Shown: one piece after another, positions 26,577-34,180 of the stretch
How the letters are laid out: each line of letters starts with the position of its first letter
How positions within the stretch are numbered: position 1 is the first letter of the stretch
NCBI GenBank assembly: GCA_965220075.1
Contig: OZ244806.1
Location: 62,001 to 126,000 of the forward strand
Length of the DNA: 64,000 bases
From: G965220075 sp965220075
GTDB lineage: Bacteria; Chloroflexota; UBA11872
Direction of reading: 5' to 3'
The notes under the pieces: model-generated
What the model was told of the DNA's origin: nothing
The model's input: only the letters and a program-made list of their open reading frames with translations
The model's database searches: none
Made by a program: the position numbers and the translations under genes

Positions 26577-27611
26577 ATGGCCGCGGCCGGGTTCCGCGTG
26601 GCGCTGGCGAACAGCCTTCGATACGAGGCGATCGCGCGCCACCGCCAACCTCTCGACGCCGCCGGCGTGCAGTTGGACGTGGTGGAAGCGCCTACGTCCG
26701 ACGCGGAGGCGGTGGAGCGCTTCGCCGGCTACCAGGGCGTTTTCTATCCATTCAACCAATACCGCCTGCACACCTTCGACCGGTTGCCCGAGCTCATCGC
26801 CGTCGTCTCGCCCACCGTCGGCGTCGATCACATCGATCTGGACGCCGCCAGCGCCGCCGGCGTAGTCGTGGGCCACCTGCCGACCTTCAGCACGGAGCAG
26901 ACCGCCGACCTGGCGATGTTCCTCATCATCGGCTCGGTACGTCGGGTGCCGCAGATGCTGCACGAGTGGCGGCAGGGTCGGCGCGCCATCGCCGCGTGGG
27001 AGGCCGCGGTCTCACCCATCGACGACATGCGCGGCGCCGTCCTGGGGCTGCTCGGGTTCGGGCGCATCGCGCGGGCGGTGGCGGCGCGCGCGCAGCCGTT
27101 CGGCATGCGCTGCATGGCCTACGCGCCTACGGTCTCCGATTGGGAGCTGATGGCCCAACACGTTCGTCCGGCCGACCTCGAGACGACCTTTCGCGAAGCG
27201 GACGTCATCTCGGTGCATCTCCCCTACACGGACCGCACCCACCATCTGGTCAGCGCCGACCTGATTGGGCTCATGAAGCCCACCGCCGTACTGGTCAACA
27301 CATCGCGCGGCCCCTTGGTTGACGAAGCCGCGCTGCTCGACGCCCTGCGCGCGGGGCGCATCGCGGGCGCCGGTCTGGACGTTTTCGAGCGCGAGCCGCC
27401 CACCCCGGACAACCCGCTGATGGACTTGCCCAACGTCATCTGGACGCCCCACGCGGGCGGCTCCTCCAAGGTCAGCATCGAGCGCGTGGGCGGCGGGTCA
27501 GCCGAGCAGATGGCCTGGATAGTCGAGGGGTTCTGGCCCCGCCACGTGGCCAACCAGGGGGTCGAGCCAAGAGTGCCGCTGCGGCGCCGCGGGTATCCGG
27601 AAAGAACCTGA
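26577..27611 (+). CDS. D-isomer specific 2-hydroxyacid dehydrogenase
   Basis: 344 residues. The NAD-binding motif is GLLGFGRIARAVAARAQPFG. The catalytic Arg/Glu/His set is visible in LVNTSRGPLVDE, AGAGLDVFEREPP and the final WTPHAGGS. TVGVDHIDLDAA is the substrate-domain hinge. The family reduces 2-oxoacids such as glyoxylate, hydroxypyruvate or 3-phosphohydroxypyruvate. No ACT domain follows, so it is not a typical SerA. The ATG at 26577 has AAAGAGG six bases upstream; in-frame codons further upstream lack such a site. Confidence 0.88.
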   Translation: MAAAGFRVALANSLRYEAIARHRQPLDAAGVQLDVVEAPTSDAEAVERFAGYQGVFYPFNQYRLHTFDRLPELIAVVSPTVGVDHIDLDAASAAGVVVGHLPTFSTEQTADLAMFLIIGSVRRVPQMLHEWRQGRRAIAAWEAAVSPIDDMRGAVLGLLGFGRIARAVAARAQPFGMRCMAYAPTVSDWELMAQHVRPADLETTFREADVISVHLPYTDRTHHLVSADLIGLMKPTAVLVNTSRGPLVDEAALLDALRAGRIAGAGLDVFEREPPTPDNPLMDLPNVIWTPHAGGSSKVSIERVGGGSAEQMAWIVEGFWPRHVANQGVEPRVPLRRRGYPERT

Positions 27612-27710
27612 GGTGCGGGTGTCCCGCGCGGACACATCGTCGGGCGGAGTCCGGGGAGGCAGTGGACACGCGCCCGCCAGAGCAGCCGCCGCCCCGAGGG
27701 GTACGGGCGG

Positions 27711-28712
27711 GTGACAGTAGAACCGGCGTCATTGCCCGGTCTCCCGCGCCGCCGCCTGGGCGCAACCGACATAGTCACCCCCGCGCTCGGCTTCGGCGCC
27801 GCCACCATCGGCATGGAGATACACGGCGTCTCCGAAGCCGTGGCGGTCGCGACCGTTCAGCGCGCACACGCGCTGGGCCTGCGCCATTTCGACACCTCGC
27901 CTTACTACGGCCGCAGTGAGGAGCGCCTGGGCCTGGCCCTGCGCGCCGGCCAGTTCCCGGACATCACGGTCGCCACCAAGGTGGGTACGCATCCCCGACG
28001 GCAGTACCGCTACCGCGCCGAGGACATTCGCTGGTCCCTGCACAACAGCCTCGAACTGCTGAGCCTGGACTCGGTGGACATCGCCCTCGTCCACGACGTG
28101 GACCTGGCGCGGGATCAGGGCGGCGCGGGCATGAGCGAGGTCTTCGCGTCCGGCCATGGGTTCGACGCGCTGGATCGGCTGCGCGGCGAAGGCAAGTGCC
28201 GCTACGTCGGATTGGGGTTGCGCGATCACGCGTTCCACCGGGCCGCGATCGACGCCGGCCGCGTGGACGTGATCCTCACCTACGGCGACTACAACCTGGC
28301 GCGGCAAACCGCCCTGCCCCTGATCGAGCACGCCAAGGCGGCGGGAGTGGGCGTAATCCTGGGATCGCCGCAAATGCTCGGCCTGCTGGCGGGCGGCGAT
28401 CCACTTGAAATCCGCAAGCCCTTCGACCTGACCGAGTACTTCACGCCGGCGGACATCCAAACCGCGCACGGCTGGTGGAAGTGGTGCCGCGAGCGCGAGG
28501 TGGAGCTGCGCCACCTCAACGTGCGCTTCGTCCTGAGCAACCCGCATATCGATCTGGTGCTCACAGGACCCGGCAGCGTGGTCGAGCTGGAGCAGAACTT
28601 CCAGGACGGCGTCACGCCTATCCCGGACGACGTGTGGCGTGAGGCGCTACAGCGCGTGGCCGAACTCGACGCAGGCTCCGATTCGCCCAGCGGCGGCCCC
28701 GTGAAGACCTAG
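27711..28712 (+). CDS. Aldo/keto reductase (aldose 1-dehydrogenase-like)
   Basis: 333 residues with a GTG start. LGFGAATIGMEIHG, HFDTSPYYGRSEERLG (catalytic Asp and Tyr), VATKVGTHP (catalytic Lys) and DIALVHDVD (His) mark an AKR TIM barrel. The subtype resembles D-threo-aldose or L-fucose 1-dehydrogenase, oxidising sugars with NAD(P). It lies 99 bases after the hydroxyacid dehydrogenase and ends exactly where the convergent enolase-superfamily gene ends, with no spacer. Confidence 0.87.
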   Translation: MTVEPASLPGLPRRRLGATDIVTPALGFGAATIGMEIHGVSEAVAVATVQRAHALGLRHFDTSPYYGRSEERLGLALRAGQFPDITVATKVGTHPRRQYRYRAEDIRWSLHNSLELLSLDSVDIALVHDVDLARDQGGAGMSEVFASGHGFDALDRLRGEGKCRYVGLGLRDHAFHRAAIDAGRVDVILTYGDYNLARQTALPLIEHAKAAGVGVILGSPQMLGLLAGGDPLEIRKPFDLTEYFTPADIQTAHGWWKWCREREVELRHLNVRFVLSNPHIDLVLTGPGSVVELEQNFQDGVTPIPDDVWREALQRVAELDAGSDSPSGGPVKT

Positions 28713-29855
28713 CTACTGATCCACCACGGACCCGTCCACGTGCAGCCGTGTGTCGACTTCACGCGGGACGTAGGGGCATTTCTGGACGGCGTCGGGCTTG
28801 AGCTCGACCCCGATGCCGGGCCGGTTGGAGATCGGCAGGTAGCCCTGGCCGTCGTGCCGCACGACTCCGTGCACCATGTCACTCTTGGGCGGCCGGTCCT
28901 CGCCGATGGGATATTCCTGCAGCGCGAAGTTGGGGATGCAGGCCGCCACTTGCAGACAGGCGGCGGTGCTGACCGGGCTGAGAGGGTTGTGCGGCACCAC
29001 GCCCACGTGATGCGCCTCCGCCAGGGCCGCGATCTTCTTGGCGCCGCTGATCCCACCTACCAGGCACACGTCCGGCCGCACGTAGCGCACGGCGTCGCGC
29101 CGCAGCAGCATCTCGAACTCCCAGATTGAGAGCAGCCGCTCGCCGGTGGCGATGGGAACGCTGACGTGCCGCGCCACGTAGGCCATCTCGTCGAAGTTGT
29201 CGGGCGTCACCGGGTCCTCGAAGAAGTAGGGGTGGTAGGGCTCGATTCCGCGCCCGAGCTGCACGGCCTCGGCGGGTGTGAGCCGGCGGTGAATCTCGAT
29301 GCAGAGGTCGGCCTCGCGGCCCACCACCTCGCGGTATTGCCGCACCGCGTCGATGGCGTCGGCGATCTTGTCGACGTGCGTCTGGAAATACGGGCGGTCA
29401 TGCGGCTCGTCCAGGAACGGCGTGAGGTGTCCGATGGCGCTGAAGCCCTGCCGTCGGGCGTCCTTGACGCCCTCGATTAGCTTTGCGCGGGTGTCGCCGT
29501 AGACGTGGTAGTAGACGCGCGCCTTCGCGCGGGTCGGCCCGCCGAGGAGCGCGTGCACGGGCGCGCCGTAGTGCTTGCCGGCGATGTCCCAGAGGGCGAT
29601 GTCGAGCGCGCTGAGCGCGCCCATGATGGCCGCGCCGCGGAAGGCGCTCCAGCGGTACATGTACTGCCAGTGATGCTCGATCTTGAGGGGGTCCTGGCCG
29701 ACCAGATAGCGGCCGAATTTCTCGAGGGCGCCGCGGGAGGCCTCCAGGAATCCCCACGCGCCCGATTCCCCGAGCCCGCTGATGCCGGCGTCCGTGTGCA
29801 CCTGCACGAGCAGGTATTGATCGAGCATGAGCGGCTCGACGCTGGTGATTCTCAC
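28713..29855 (-). CDS. Mandelate racemase / muconate lactonizing enzyme family protein (sugar-acid dehydratase type)
   Basis: A 380-residue enolase-superfamily member. A capping domain (LVQVHTDAGISGLGESG) precedes the barrel. Metal ligands lie in ADLCIEIHRRL, PYFFEDPVTPDN and ATGERLLSIWEFE, and the general-base region VGVVPHNPLSPVSTAA holds the histidine seen in galactonate/mannonate-type dehydratases. It most likely dehydrates an acid sugar, fitting the aldose dehydrogenase next door, but racemase activity cannot be excluded. Such paralogues are reported to be abundant in some Chloroflexota. Confidence 0.87.
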   Translation of the reverse strand: MRITSVEPLMLDQYLLVQVHTDAGISGLGESGAWGFLEASRGALEKFGRYLVGQDPLKIEHHWQYMYRWSAFRGAAIMGALSALDIALWDIAGKHYGAPVHALLGGPTRAKARVYYHVYGDTRAKLIEGVKDARRQGFSAIGHLTPFLDEPHDRPYFQTHVDKIADAIDAVRQYREVVGREADLCIEIHRRLTPAEAVQLGRGIEPYHPYFFEDPVTPDNFDEMAYVARHVSVPIATGERLLSIWEFEMLLRRDAVRYVRPDVCLVGGISGAKKIAALAEAHHVGVVPHNPLSPVSTAACLQVAACIPNFALQEYPIGEDRPPKSDMVHGVVRHDGQGYLPISNRPGIGVELKPDAVQKCPYVPREVDTRLHVDGSVVDQ

Positions 29856-29874
29856 GATTCAGACCTCCTGGGAA

Positions 29875-29898
29875 GGGCGGCCACGAGGGCCGCCCCTA
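29875..29898. repeat. Short palindromic repeat, CCACGAGGG family, copy 1
   Basis: GGGCGGC and GCCGCCC pair around a CACGAGG centre, followed by CCTA. A related copy lies at 58606-58628. Both are in spacers just upstream of gene starts. It resembles dispersed REP-like palindromes. Confidence 0.5.
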
Positions 29899-29937
29899 GG
29901 TAGGCCAAGGCAGGCCGAAAGGGGGCGCCCGGTCCGG

Positions 29938-31122
29938 TCACGCGGCCTGCGCTGCCACTTCGGGAAAGCGCAGCCAGGTCTCGGCGTAGATCCGGGCCGC
30001 CTGCACGACTTCCGAGACCGGCACCCATTCGTCCGCACTGTGACCATAGACGATGTCGCCGGGCCCGCAGAGCACGCTGGGTATGCCGGCTTTGGATAGC
30101 GCCGCCGCGTCGGATGCGTACGGTGCGCCGGTTATCGCCAGGCGTCCGGTTACGCTCCGGCAGGCGGCGCCGAGAGCGCGCACGATCGGCGCCTGCTCGG
30201 GCGTGTCTACCGGCTCGAGGCAGACCAGCGGTCCTTCCAGCTCGAGGCGCAAACCAGGGTCGCGCCGGCGCGCGGCGTCCAACACCTCTTCGATCTCGGC
30301 CTGGAGGGCATCGACGGTCTCGCCGGGGATGCCGCGGCGATCGAATTGCAGCGCGCAGCGGTCGGGCACGATGTTCGGCGAGGTGCCCGACTGGATTTGC
30401 CCCACCGCGAAGGTCGAGGGCCCGGTGAGCGGGTGCGTGCGCTCTTGCAGACGGCGTGCGAACTCTTCGCGCAGCACTGTGATCACCTTGGTCATGCGGT
30501 AGATCGCGTTGTCCCCGATCTCGGGCATGGAGGTGTGGGCGGCCGTGCCCAGCGTCGTCAGACGCCAGTTCGCCACCCCACGATGCGCGCGTACGATTTC
30601 CAAGCTGGTCGGCTCACCGACGACGGCGCTGTGCACCGCAAGCCCGGACTTGCCCAGTGCGTCCGCGCCGCCCCCGCTGACCTCTTCGTCGACGGTTGCC
30701 GCGACGACGAGGCGACATGGACGAGTCCTCTGCCGCGCCGCCCACTGCAGTGTCAGGAGCATGGCCGCGAGCGATCCCTTGGTGTCGCAGGCGCCGCGCC
30801 CGTGCAGCCGGCCCTGAGCATCCAGCCACGGCCGATGCCCGTTTCTCATAGGGCCCAGCGCCACCGTGTCCATGTGGGCTTCGAGCAGCAGACCCGGCGC
30901 GCCGCGCTCGGCCGGCAGCGTGCAGAGGACGTTGTAGCGCTGCGGCAAGGCCTCCTGCCGCTCGACGTCGGCACCGGTGCCGCGCGCGAACTCGGCCACG
31001 GCGTCGCTCATGGCGCCTTCGCCGGTGCCGCCCTCGACGCCCGGCGCCACGCTGGGAATCCCGACCAGCCGGCTCAGCAGGTCGGCGGCTTCAGCCTCGT
31101 TGGTGACGTTGGGCGGCGCCAT
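29938..31122 (-). CDS. M20-family metallopeptidase / deacylase (ArgE/DapE type)
   Basis: 394 residues. Zinc-site motifs are LLLEAHMDTVALG, GRGACDTKGSLA and ATVDEEVSGGGA with the catalytic glutamate, followed by GEPTS; a dimerisation domain sits in the middle (AHTSMPEIGDNAI). The late histidine ligand is in DIVYGHSADEW. The family removes acyl groups from amino acids (N-acetylornithine, succinyl-diaminopimelate) or cleaves dipeptides. No arg or dap genes are adjacent, so a catabolic acylamino-acid role is equally likely. Confidence 0.88.
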   Translation of the reverse strand: MAPPNVTNEAEAADLLSRLVGIPSVAPGVEGGTGEGAMSDAVAEFARGTGADVERQEALPQRYNVLCTLPAERGAPGLLLEAHMDTVALGPMRNGHRPWLDAQGRLHGRGACDTKGSLAAMLLTLQWAARQRTRPCRLVVAATVDEEVSGGGADALGKSGLAVHSAVVGEPTSLEIVRAHRGVANWRLTTLGTAAHTSMPEIGDNAIYRMTKVITVLREEFARRLQERTHPLTGPSTFAVGQIQSGTSPNIVPDRCALQFDRRGIPGETVDALQAEIEEVLDAARRRDPGLRLELEGPLVCLEPVDTPEQAPIVRALGAACRSVTGRLAITGAPYASDAAALSKAGIPSVLCGPGDIVYGHSADEWVPVSEVVQAARIYAETWLRFPEVAAQAA

Positions 31123-31192
31123 GGCGGCATCTTAGAGGTTTGACCGGCGCTTGCCCTACCGGCTTGCCGGCGCCGCGCTAGCGAGAGTTCAG

Positions 31193-31759
31193 CTAGCCGC
31201 GCACACCGCGGCCGGCGACGATTCGCCACACCCGCAAGGCACGCCGGCCGAGCGAGATGAGCACGGGCCGCAAGGCCACTCCCGCACCAAGGCTCATTGC
31301 CAGCACGCCGGTGAACACCAGCAGCCCGATCGCCAGCGCCCACCCGATCCCGCTGAGCATGCCCGCCGCGGGCCCGCTTGGACGGATATCTTCCGGCAAA
31401 GGCTCGACGCGCTCTCCGAACTGCCAGTCGAGACCCCATCCGAGCGCTGAATCCAGCCCGGCCGCAAACCCAAGGACGAGCGCCGGACCGAGAGCCAGAC
31501 CAAGCGCCCAGGTGAAGCCCGCGCGCATCTGAAACAGGAGCCCCCAAAGCAGACCGGAGAGCACGAAACCGTAGACCACCGTCTGCAAGCCAACCCCAAG
31601 GTTGAAGGTCGTGCCCGCGACGGCGCTGGGAATGAGCTCGACCTTCGCGACCCAGCTAGCCGCGATCGCCAGGCCGGCGACCAGGCCCAGCGCAAATCCC
31701 AAGCGGCCCTTGAGCGGGTCCAAGACCGCGTAGTTCTCACTAAAGTCAAGTCTGTGCAT
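31193..31759 (-). CDS. Polytopic membrane protein of unknown function in the c-di-AMP riboswitch operon
   Basis: 188 residues from the ATG at 31759 (MHRLDFSENYAV). Hydrophobic segments at roughly 19-35, 48-68, 76-95 and 130-160 suggest four or five membrane helices. An acidic loop (WQFGERVEPLPEDIRP) separates the halves and the C-terminus is basic. No transporter signature is recognised. It is the third gene behind the two PII-like proteins, 84 bases after the second. Known c-di-AMP targets include ion and osmolyte transporters, so it could be the regulated partner; this is inference. Confidence 0.6.
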   Translation of the reverse strand: MHRLDFSENYAVLDPLKGRLGFALGLVAGLAIAASWVAKVELIPSAVAGTTFNLGVGLQTVVYGFVLSGLLWGLLFQMRAGFTWALGLALGPALVLGFAAGLDSALGWGLDWQFGERVEPLPEDIRPSGPAAGMLSGIGWALAIGLLVFTGVLAMSLGAGVALRPVLISLGRRALRVWRIVAGRGVRG

Positions 31760-31843
31760 GTAGTCCAGCCGCCTTTGACGCTGTCGCGGAGGATATCTCA
31801 GCCATGGTCGGCCCACGGGCGGGCCTGGCTTCGATCCGGGGGC

Positions 31844-32194
31844 TTAGATGCGCTCTACACGCTCCAATTGCAGTCCAAAGACGCTCGCGCCGCCCACCTC
31901 TACCTCGACCGGCTGCACGTAGTCCACGTCGGCGGTCCATGGAACCGTCACGAACTCCGTTCGCGTGAAGCAGGTGGCGCTCACCAGGTCCCGCAGCTCG
32001 GCGTAGCGCGCGGAGTCCAGGCCGATGATGAAGATGCTGTTGGCGATCTGAAGGAAACCGCCCGCGCTCTCCAGTCGGGAGTGCGGAATCCGCGCCTCGT
32101 TGAGCCGGTCAGACAGCGTGCCCGCATCCTGCTCCTGCACCACGGCGAGAACCATCTGGTCGTAGCTCTTAGCGTCCACCGATCGCTGCGGCAC
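31844..32194 (-). CDS. PII-like cyclic-di-AMP receptor family protein (PstA/DarA type), full length
   Basis: 116 residues, GTG start. MVLAVVQEQDAGTL, SAGGFLQIANSIFIIGL and the C-terminal YVQPVEVEVGGASVFGLQL align from memory with Bacillus PstA (YaaQ; DUF970), whose trimer binds c-di-AMP between subunits. The GGFL loop and the PVEVEVGGA strand are the most family-specific parts. It begins 17 bases after the end of its shorter paralogue and lies behind a c-di-AMP riboswitch, which supports the ligand assignment independently. Confidence 0.85.
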   Translation of the reverse strand: MPQRSVDAKSYDQMVLAVVQEQDAGTLSDRLNEARIPHSRLESAGGFLQIANSIFIIGLDSARYAELRDLVSATCFTRTEFVTVPWTADVDYVQPVEVEVGGASVFGLQLERVERI

Positions 32195-32211
32195 GTCAGT
32201 AAGTCCCGGTA

Positions 32212-32502
32212 CTACAACCTGGCGTGGCTGCTGACTTGCAGGACGAACAGAATGCCGTATACCGAGCCTCCCTGACCCTCGCCAGCCGGCTGCTCACAGT
32301 TGCGCCGAACGATATCGATCACGTCGTCCACCTGATCGCTCGGCACGCCGACCATGAAAACGGCGTTGCCGCGGCGTAGAAAGCCTCCCTGCGCGTTCAT
32401 GCGCGTGGCGCCGTAGCCCGCTTCGACCAGCGTCTGGTTGACGCGGTCCGCGTCGTCGGGGTGCACGATGGCCAGCACCATGCGGTCTACCGGCGGACTC
32501 AT
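32212..32502 (-). CDS. PII-like cyclic-di-AMP receptor family protein, short paralogue
   Basis: 96 residues. MVLAIVHPDDADRVNQTLVE, NAQGGFLRRGNAVFMVGVP and DDVIDIVRRNC follow the PstA/DarA fold, but the C-terminal PVEVEVGGA-type strand of the neighbour is replaced by GGSVYGILFVLQV after a shortened loop. It is the first gene after the riboswitch. The ATG at 32502 is used because the neighbour also has a short lead before MVLA; an ATG at 32481 is possible. It may form hetero-oligomers with its partner or bind a different ligand. Confidence 0.8.
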   Translation of the reverse strand: MSPPVDRMVLAIVHPDDADRVNQTLVEAGYGATRMNAQGGFLRRGNAVFMVGVPSDQVDDVIDIVRRNCEQPAGEGQGGSVYGILFVLQVSSHARL

Positions 32503-32515
32503 GCGGGCACCGGCC

Positions 32516-32532
32516 CGCCGCCGTGGGCGGCG
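32516..32532 (-). promoter_or_regulatory. GC hairpin just before the first PII-like gene
   Basis: A perfect 7-base stem (CGCCGCC/GGCGGCG) with a 3-base loop lies 13 bases upstream of the ATG at 32502, where the ribosome must bind. No T-run follows. It could be the expression platform of the riboswitch acting on translation, or a polymerase pause. Confidence 0.4.
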
Positions 32533-32579
32533 ACGCCCGATCCAAACGGCCCTGGTGTGCTCGTGACGCCCGGCATTTG

Positions 32580-32722
32580 AGAACCTCCATTCCGCCTACG
32601 GGGTTAGCTGTCGGGTTCGGGACGAGGCTCTGTCCCTACCCGCGGTGTCCGCGGGATTCACCCCTATCGTTTGGGTCCCCCGCCGCTCCCGCTTGGAGCG
32701 CTCGGCGCGGCGCTCGCTGGCG
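32580..32722 (-). promoter_or_regulatory. c-di-AMP riboswitch (ydaO-yuaA type)
   Basis: Read on the minus strand, the conserved blocks of the ydaO aptamer occur in order: GCGGGGGACCCAAA (near 32685-32672), GGGGTGAATCC (near 32663), a variable GC hairpin, then TCCCGAACCCGACAGCTAAC (near 32625-32605) and CCCGTAGGCG (near 32605-32594). These are the strongly conserved joining regions that bind two c-di-AMP molecules. The 5' boundary is approximate. About 90 bases separate the aptamer from the first PII-like gene. In the usual examples ligand binding turns expression off. No other known motif shares these blocks. Confidence 0.92.
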
Positions 32723-32927
32723 CCCCCTGTATCGGACTCACCAACTAGCTGCACGATAACCGACCGGCGTCACGGCCTGTCAAGGCGCGGGGGTGGGTTC
32801 CTTTGATTGCCGCGTAGCAGGACGAAACAGCGGGACCGAAGACCACCACCCCGACTCTCTCCTACACGGCGAGGGAGCGGGACCGCCAACGGGGACTTCT
32901 CTCTTCGAGGTAGGTGGACCCGGAACT

Positions 32928-33069
32928 CCCGCGCACGGAGACGTTTGCATAACCCGGTCAGGCTAAGGATGTCCCGGGGAGAACCCCGCGCGATTCCAGG
33001 TTGGCTGGGGCCTAGATTCCCGCGTGCGCGGGAATGACGAAGGGTTATTCAAAGGTCTCCGCACGCGGG
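32928..33069. repeat. MITE-like element with 28-base imperfect terminal inverted repeats
   Basis: Positions 32928-32955 and the reverse complement of 33042-33069 match at 24 of 28 bases, sharing GGAGAC and ATAACCC cores. Inside, 33016-33035 is a near-perfect palindrome (ATTCCCGCG TG CGCGGGAAT). There is no transposase frame. The size (142 bases) and structure suit a small non-autonomous element or a relic insertion. Confidence 0.6.
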
Positions 33070-33142
33070 AGGGACGGACGGGACAGGCTCTCGGCGGGAG
33101 TGACAGGCGGAGAGTCGGCGCTTGGGCTATTACCATGACGGA

Positions 33143-34141
33143 ATGCCCTCACTTCGAATCGGGTTGATTGGCTACGGCAGCTGGGCGCGCAGCGCCTACG
33201 TGCCGGCCCTGCGCGCCGATCCGCGCGCGAAGATAGTCGCGGCCGCGGCGCCGTCCGCCCAGACTCAAGCTCGCATTCGCGAAGAGTTGGGCGCTGAAGT
33301 GGCGGTGTTCGACGATTACCAGACTCTGCTGGACGGCGCGCCCGTGGACGCAGTGCTGATCGGCGTTCAGAACTCCGTCCACGAGAACGCCATCCGGGCG
33401 GCGCTGCGGGCAGGCATCCCGCTGCTCTACGAGCCTCCCATTTGCACCCGGCCCGACCGGATTCGGGCGCTTTTGAAGGAGATGATGGCCGCCCCTCAGG
33501 TAACGCACGCCGACCTGGAGCTCTCGTACTTACCGGTGTTGCGGCGCGCGGCGGAGCTGCTCGCCGCGGGCGCGATCGGAAGCCCGCGCACGGCCTCTAT
33601 CACACTCAAGGGCGAATGGGACCCCACAGCCAAGGCCGAGCTGTGCCTGACGCACGAGCTGGCCCCTTGGTACGTGGACCCGCTCAACCGCCTGCTCGAC
33701 CGGCGACCGAGCCGCGTGCTGGTGCTGGACGGACGCGGCCGCTCCGGCCGCATGCAGCCCTACGCGATTGCGCACTTCGACTACGACGGCGTTTGGGGCA
33801 CGTTCAACGTGAACCTGGCGCAAGCCGGTGATCTGCACATCTCCGCGGAGCTGCAAGCCTCGGAGGGGGAGGTCATGATCGATCCCGTGCGGGGCGCGCT
33901 GCGCTGGCGAACCCGCGCCGATCCCGAGTGGCGCAGCGAGTCGGTACCCGCCATCCAGCCGCATGCTTCGTGGGCCGGCATGCACGAGTGCGTGCGCGCG
34001 TTCCTGGACTCTATAGAGTCGGGCCGCTCCAGCCAGTCGGGATCGGAGACGATCGCGGCGCTCCACATGATCGGCCTGGCCGCCGAGGAGTCGGTGGACT
34101 CGGGGACCTGGGCGAGGGTGCCGGAGCCGGCTGAGCTCTAA
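33143..34141 (+). CDS. Gfo/Idh/MocA family oxidoreductase
   Basis: 332 residues. The Rossmann start is LRIGLIGYGSWARSAYVPAL; PVDAVLIGVQNSVHENAIRA and GIPLLYEPPIC (in place of the usual EKP, with EPP) lead to the second domain. The catalytic lysine of the family motif EKP is replaced, and LCLTHELAPWYVDPLN supplies the histidine region. Members oxidise or reduce sugars and sugar-like rings with NAD(P). The missing lysine makes catalysis uncertain. The ATG at 33143 follows the MITE-like element by ~75 bases. Confidence 0.83.
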   Translation: MPSLRIGLIGYGSWARSAYVPALRADPRAKIVAAAAPSAQTQARIREELGAEVAVFDDYQTLLDGAPVDAVLIGVQNSVHENAIRAALRAGIPLLYEPPICTRPDRIRALLKEMMAAPQVTHADLELSYLPVLRRAAELLAAGAIGSPRTASITLKGEWDPTAKAELCLTHELAPWYVDPLNRLLDRRPSRVLVLDGRGRSGRMQPYAIAHFDYDGVWGTFNVNLAQAGDLHISAELQASEGEVMIDPVRGALRWRTRADPEWRSESVPAIQPHASWAGMHECVRAFLDSIESGRSSQSGSETIAALHMIGLAAEESVDSGTWARVPEPAEL

Positions 34142-34180
34142 GCGCTCCGCCGGGTGGAGCGCAGGCCCTGGTAAGACGCC

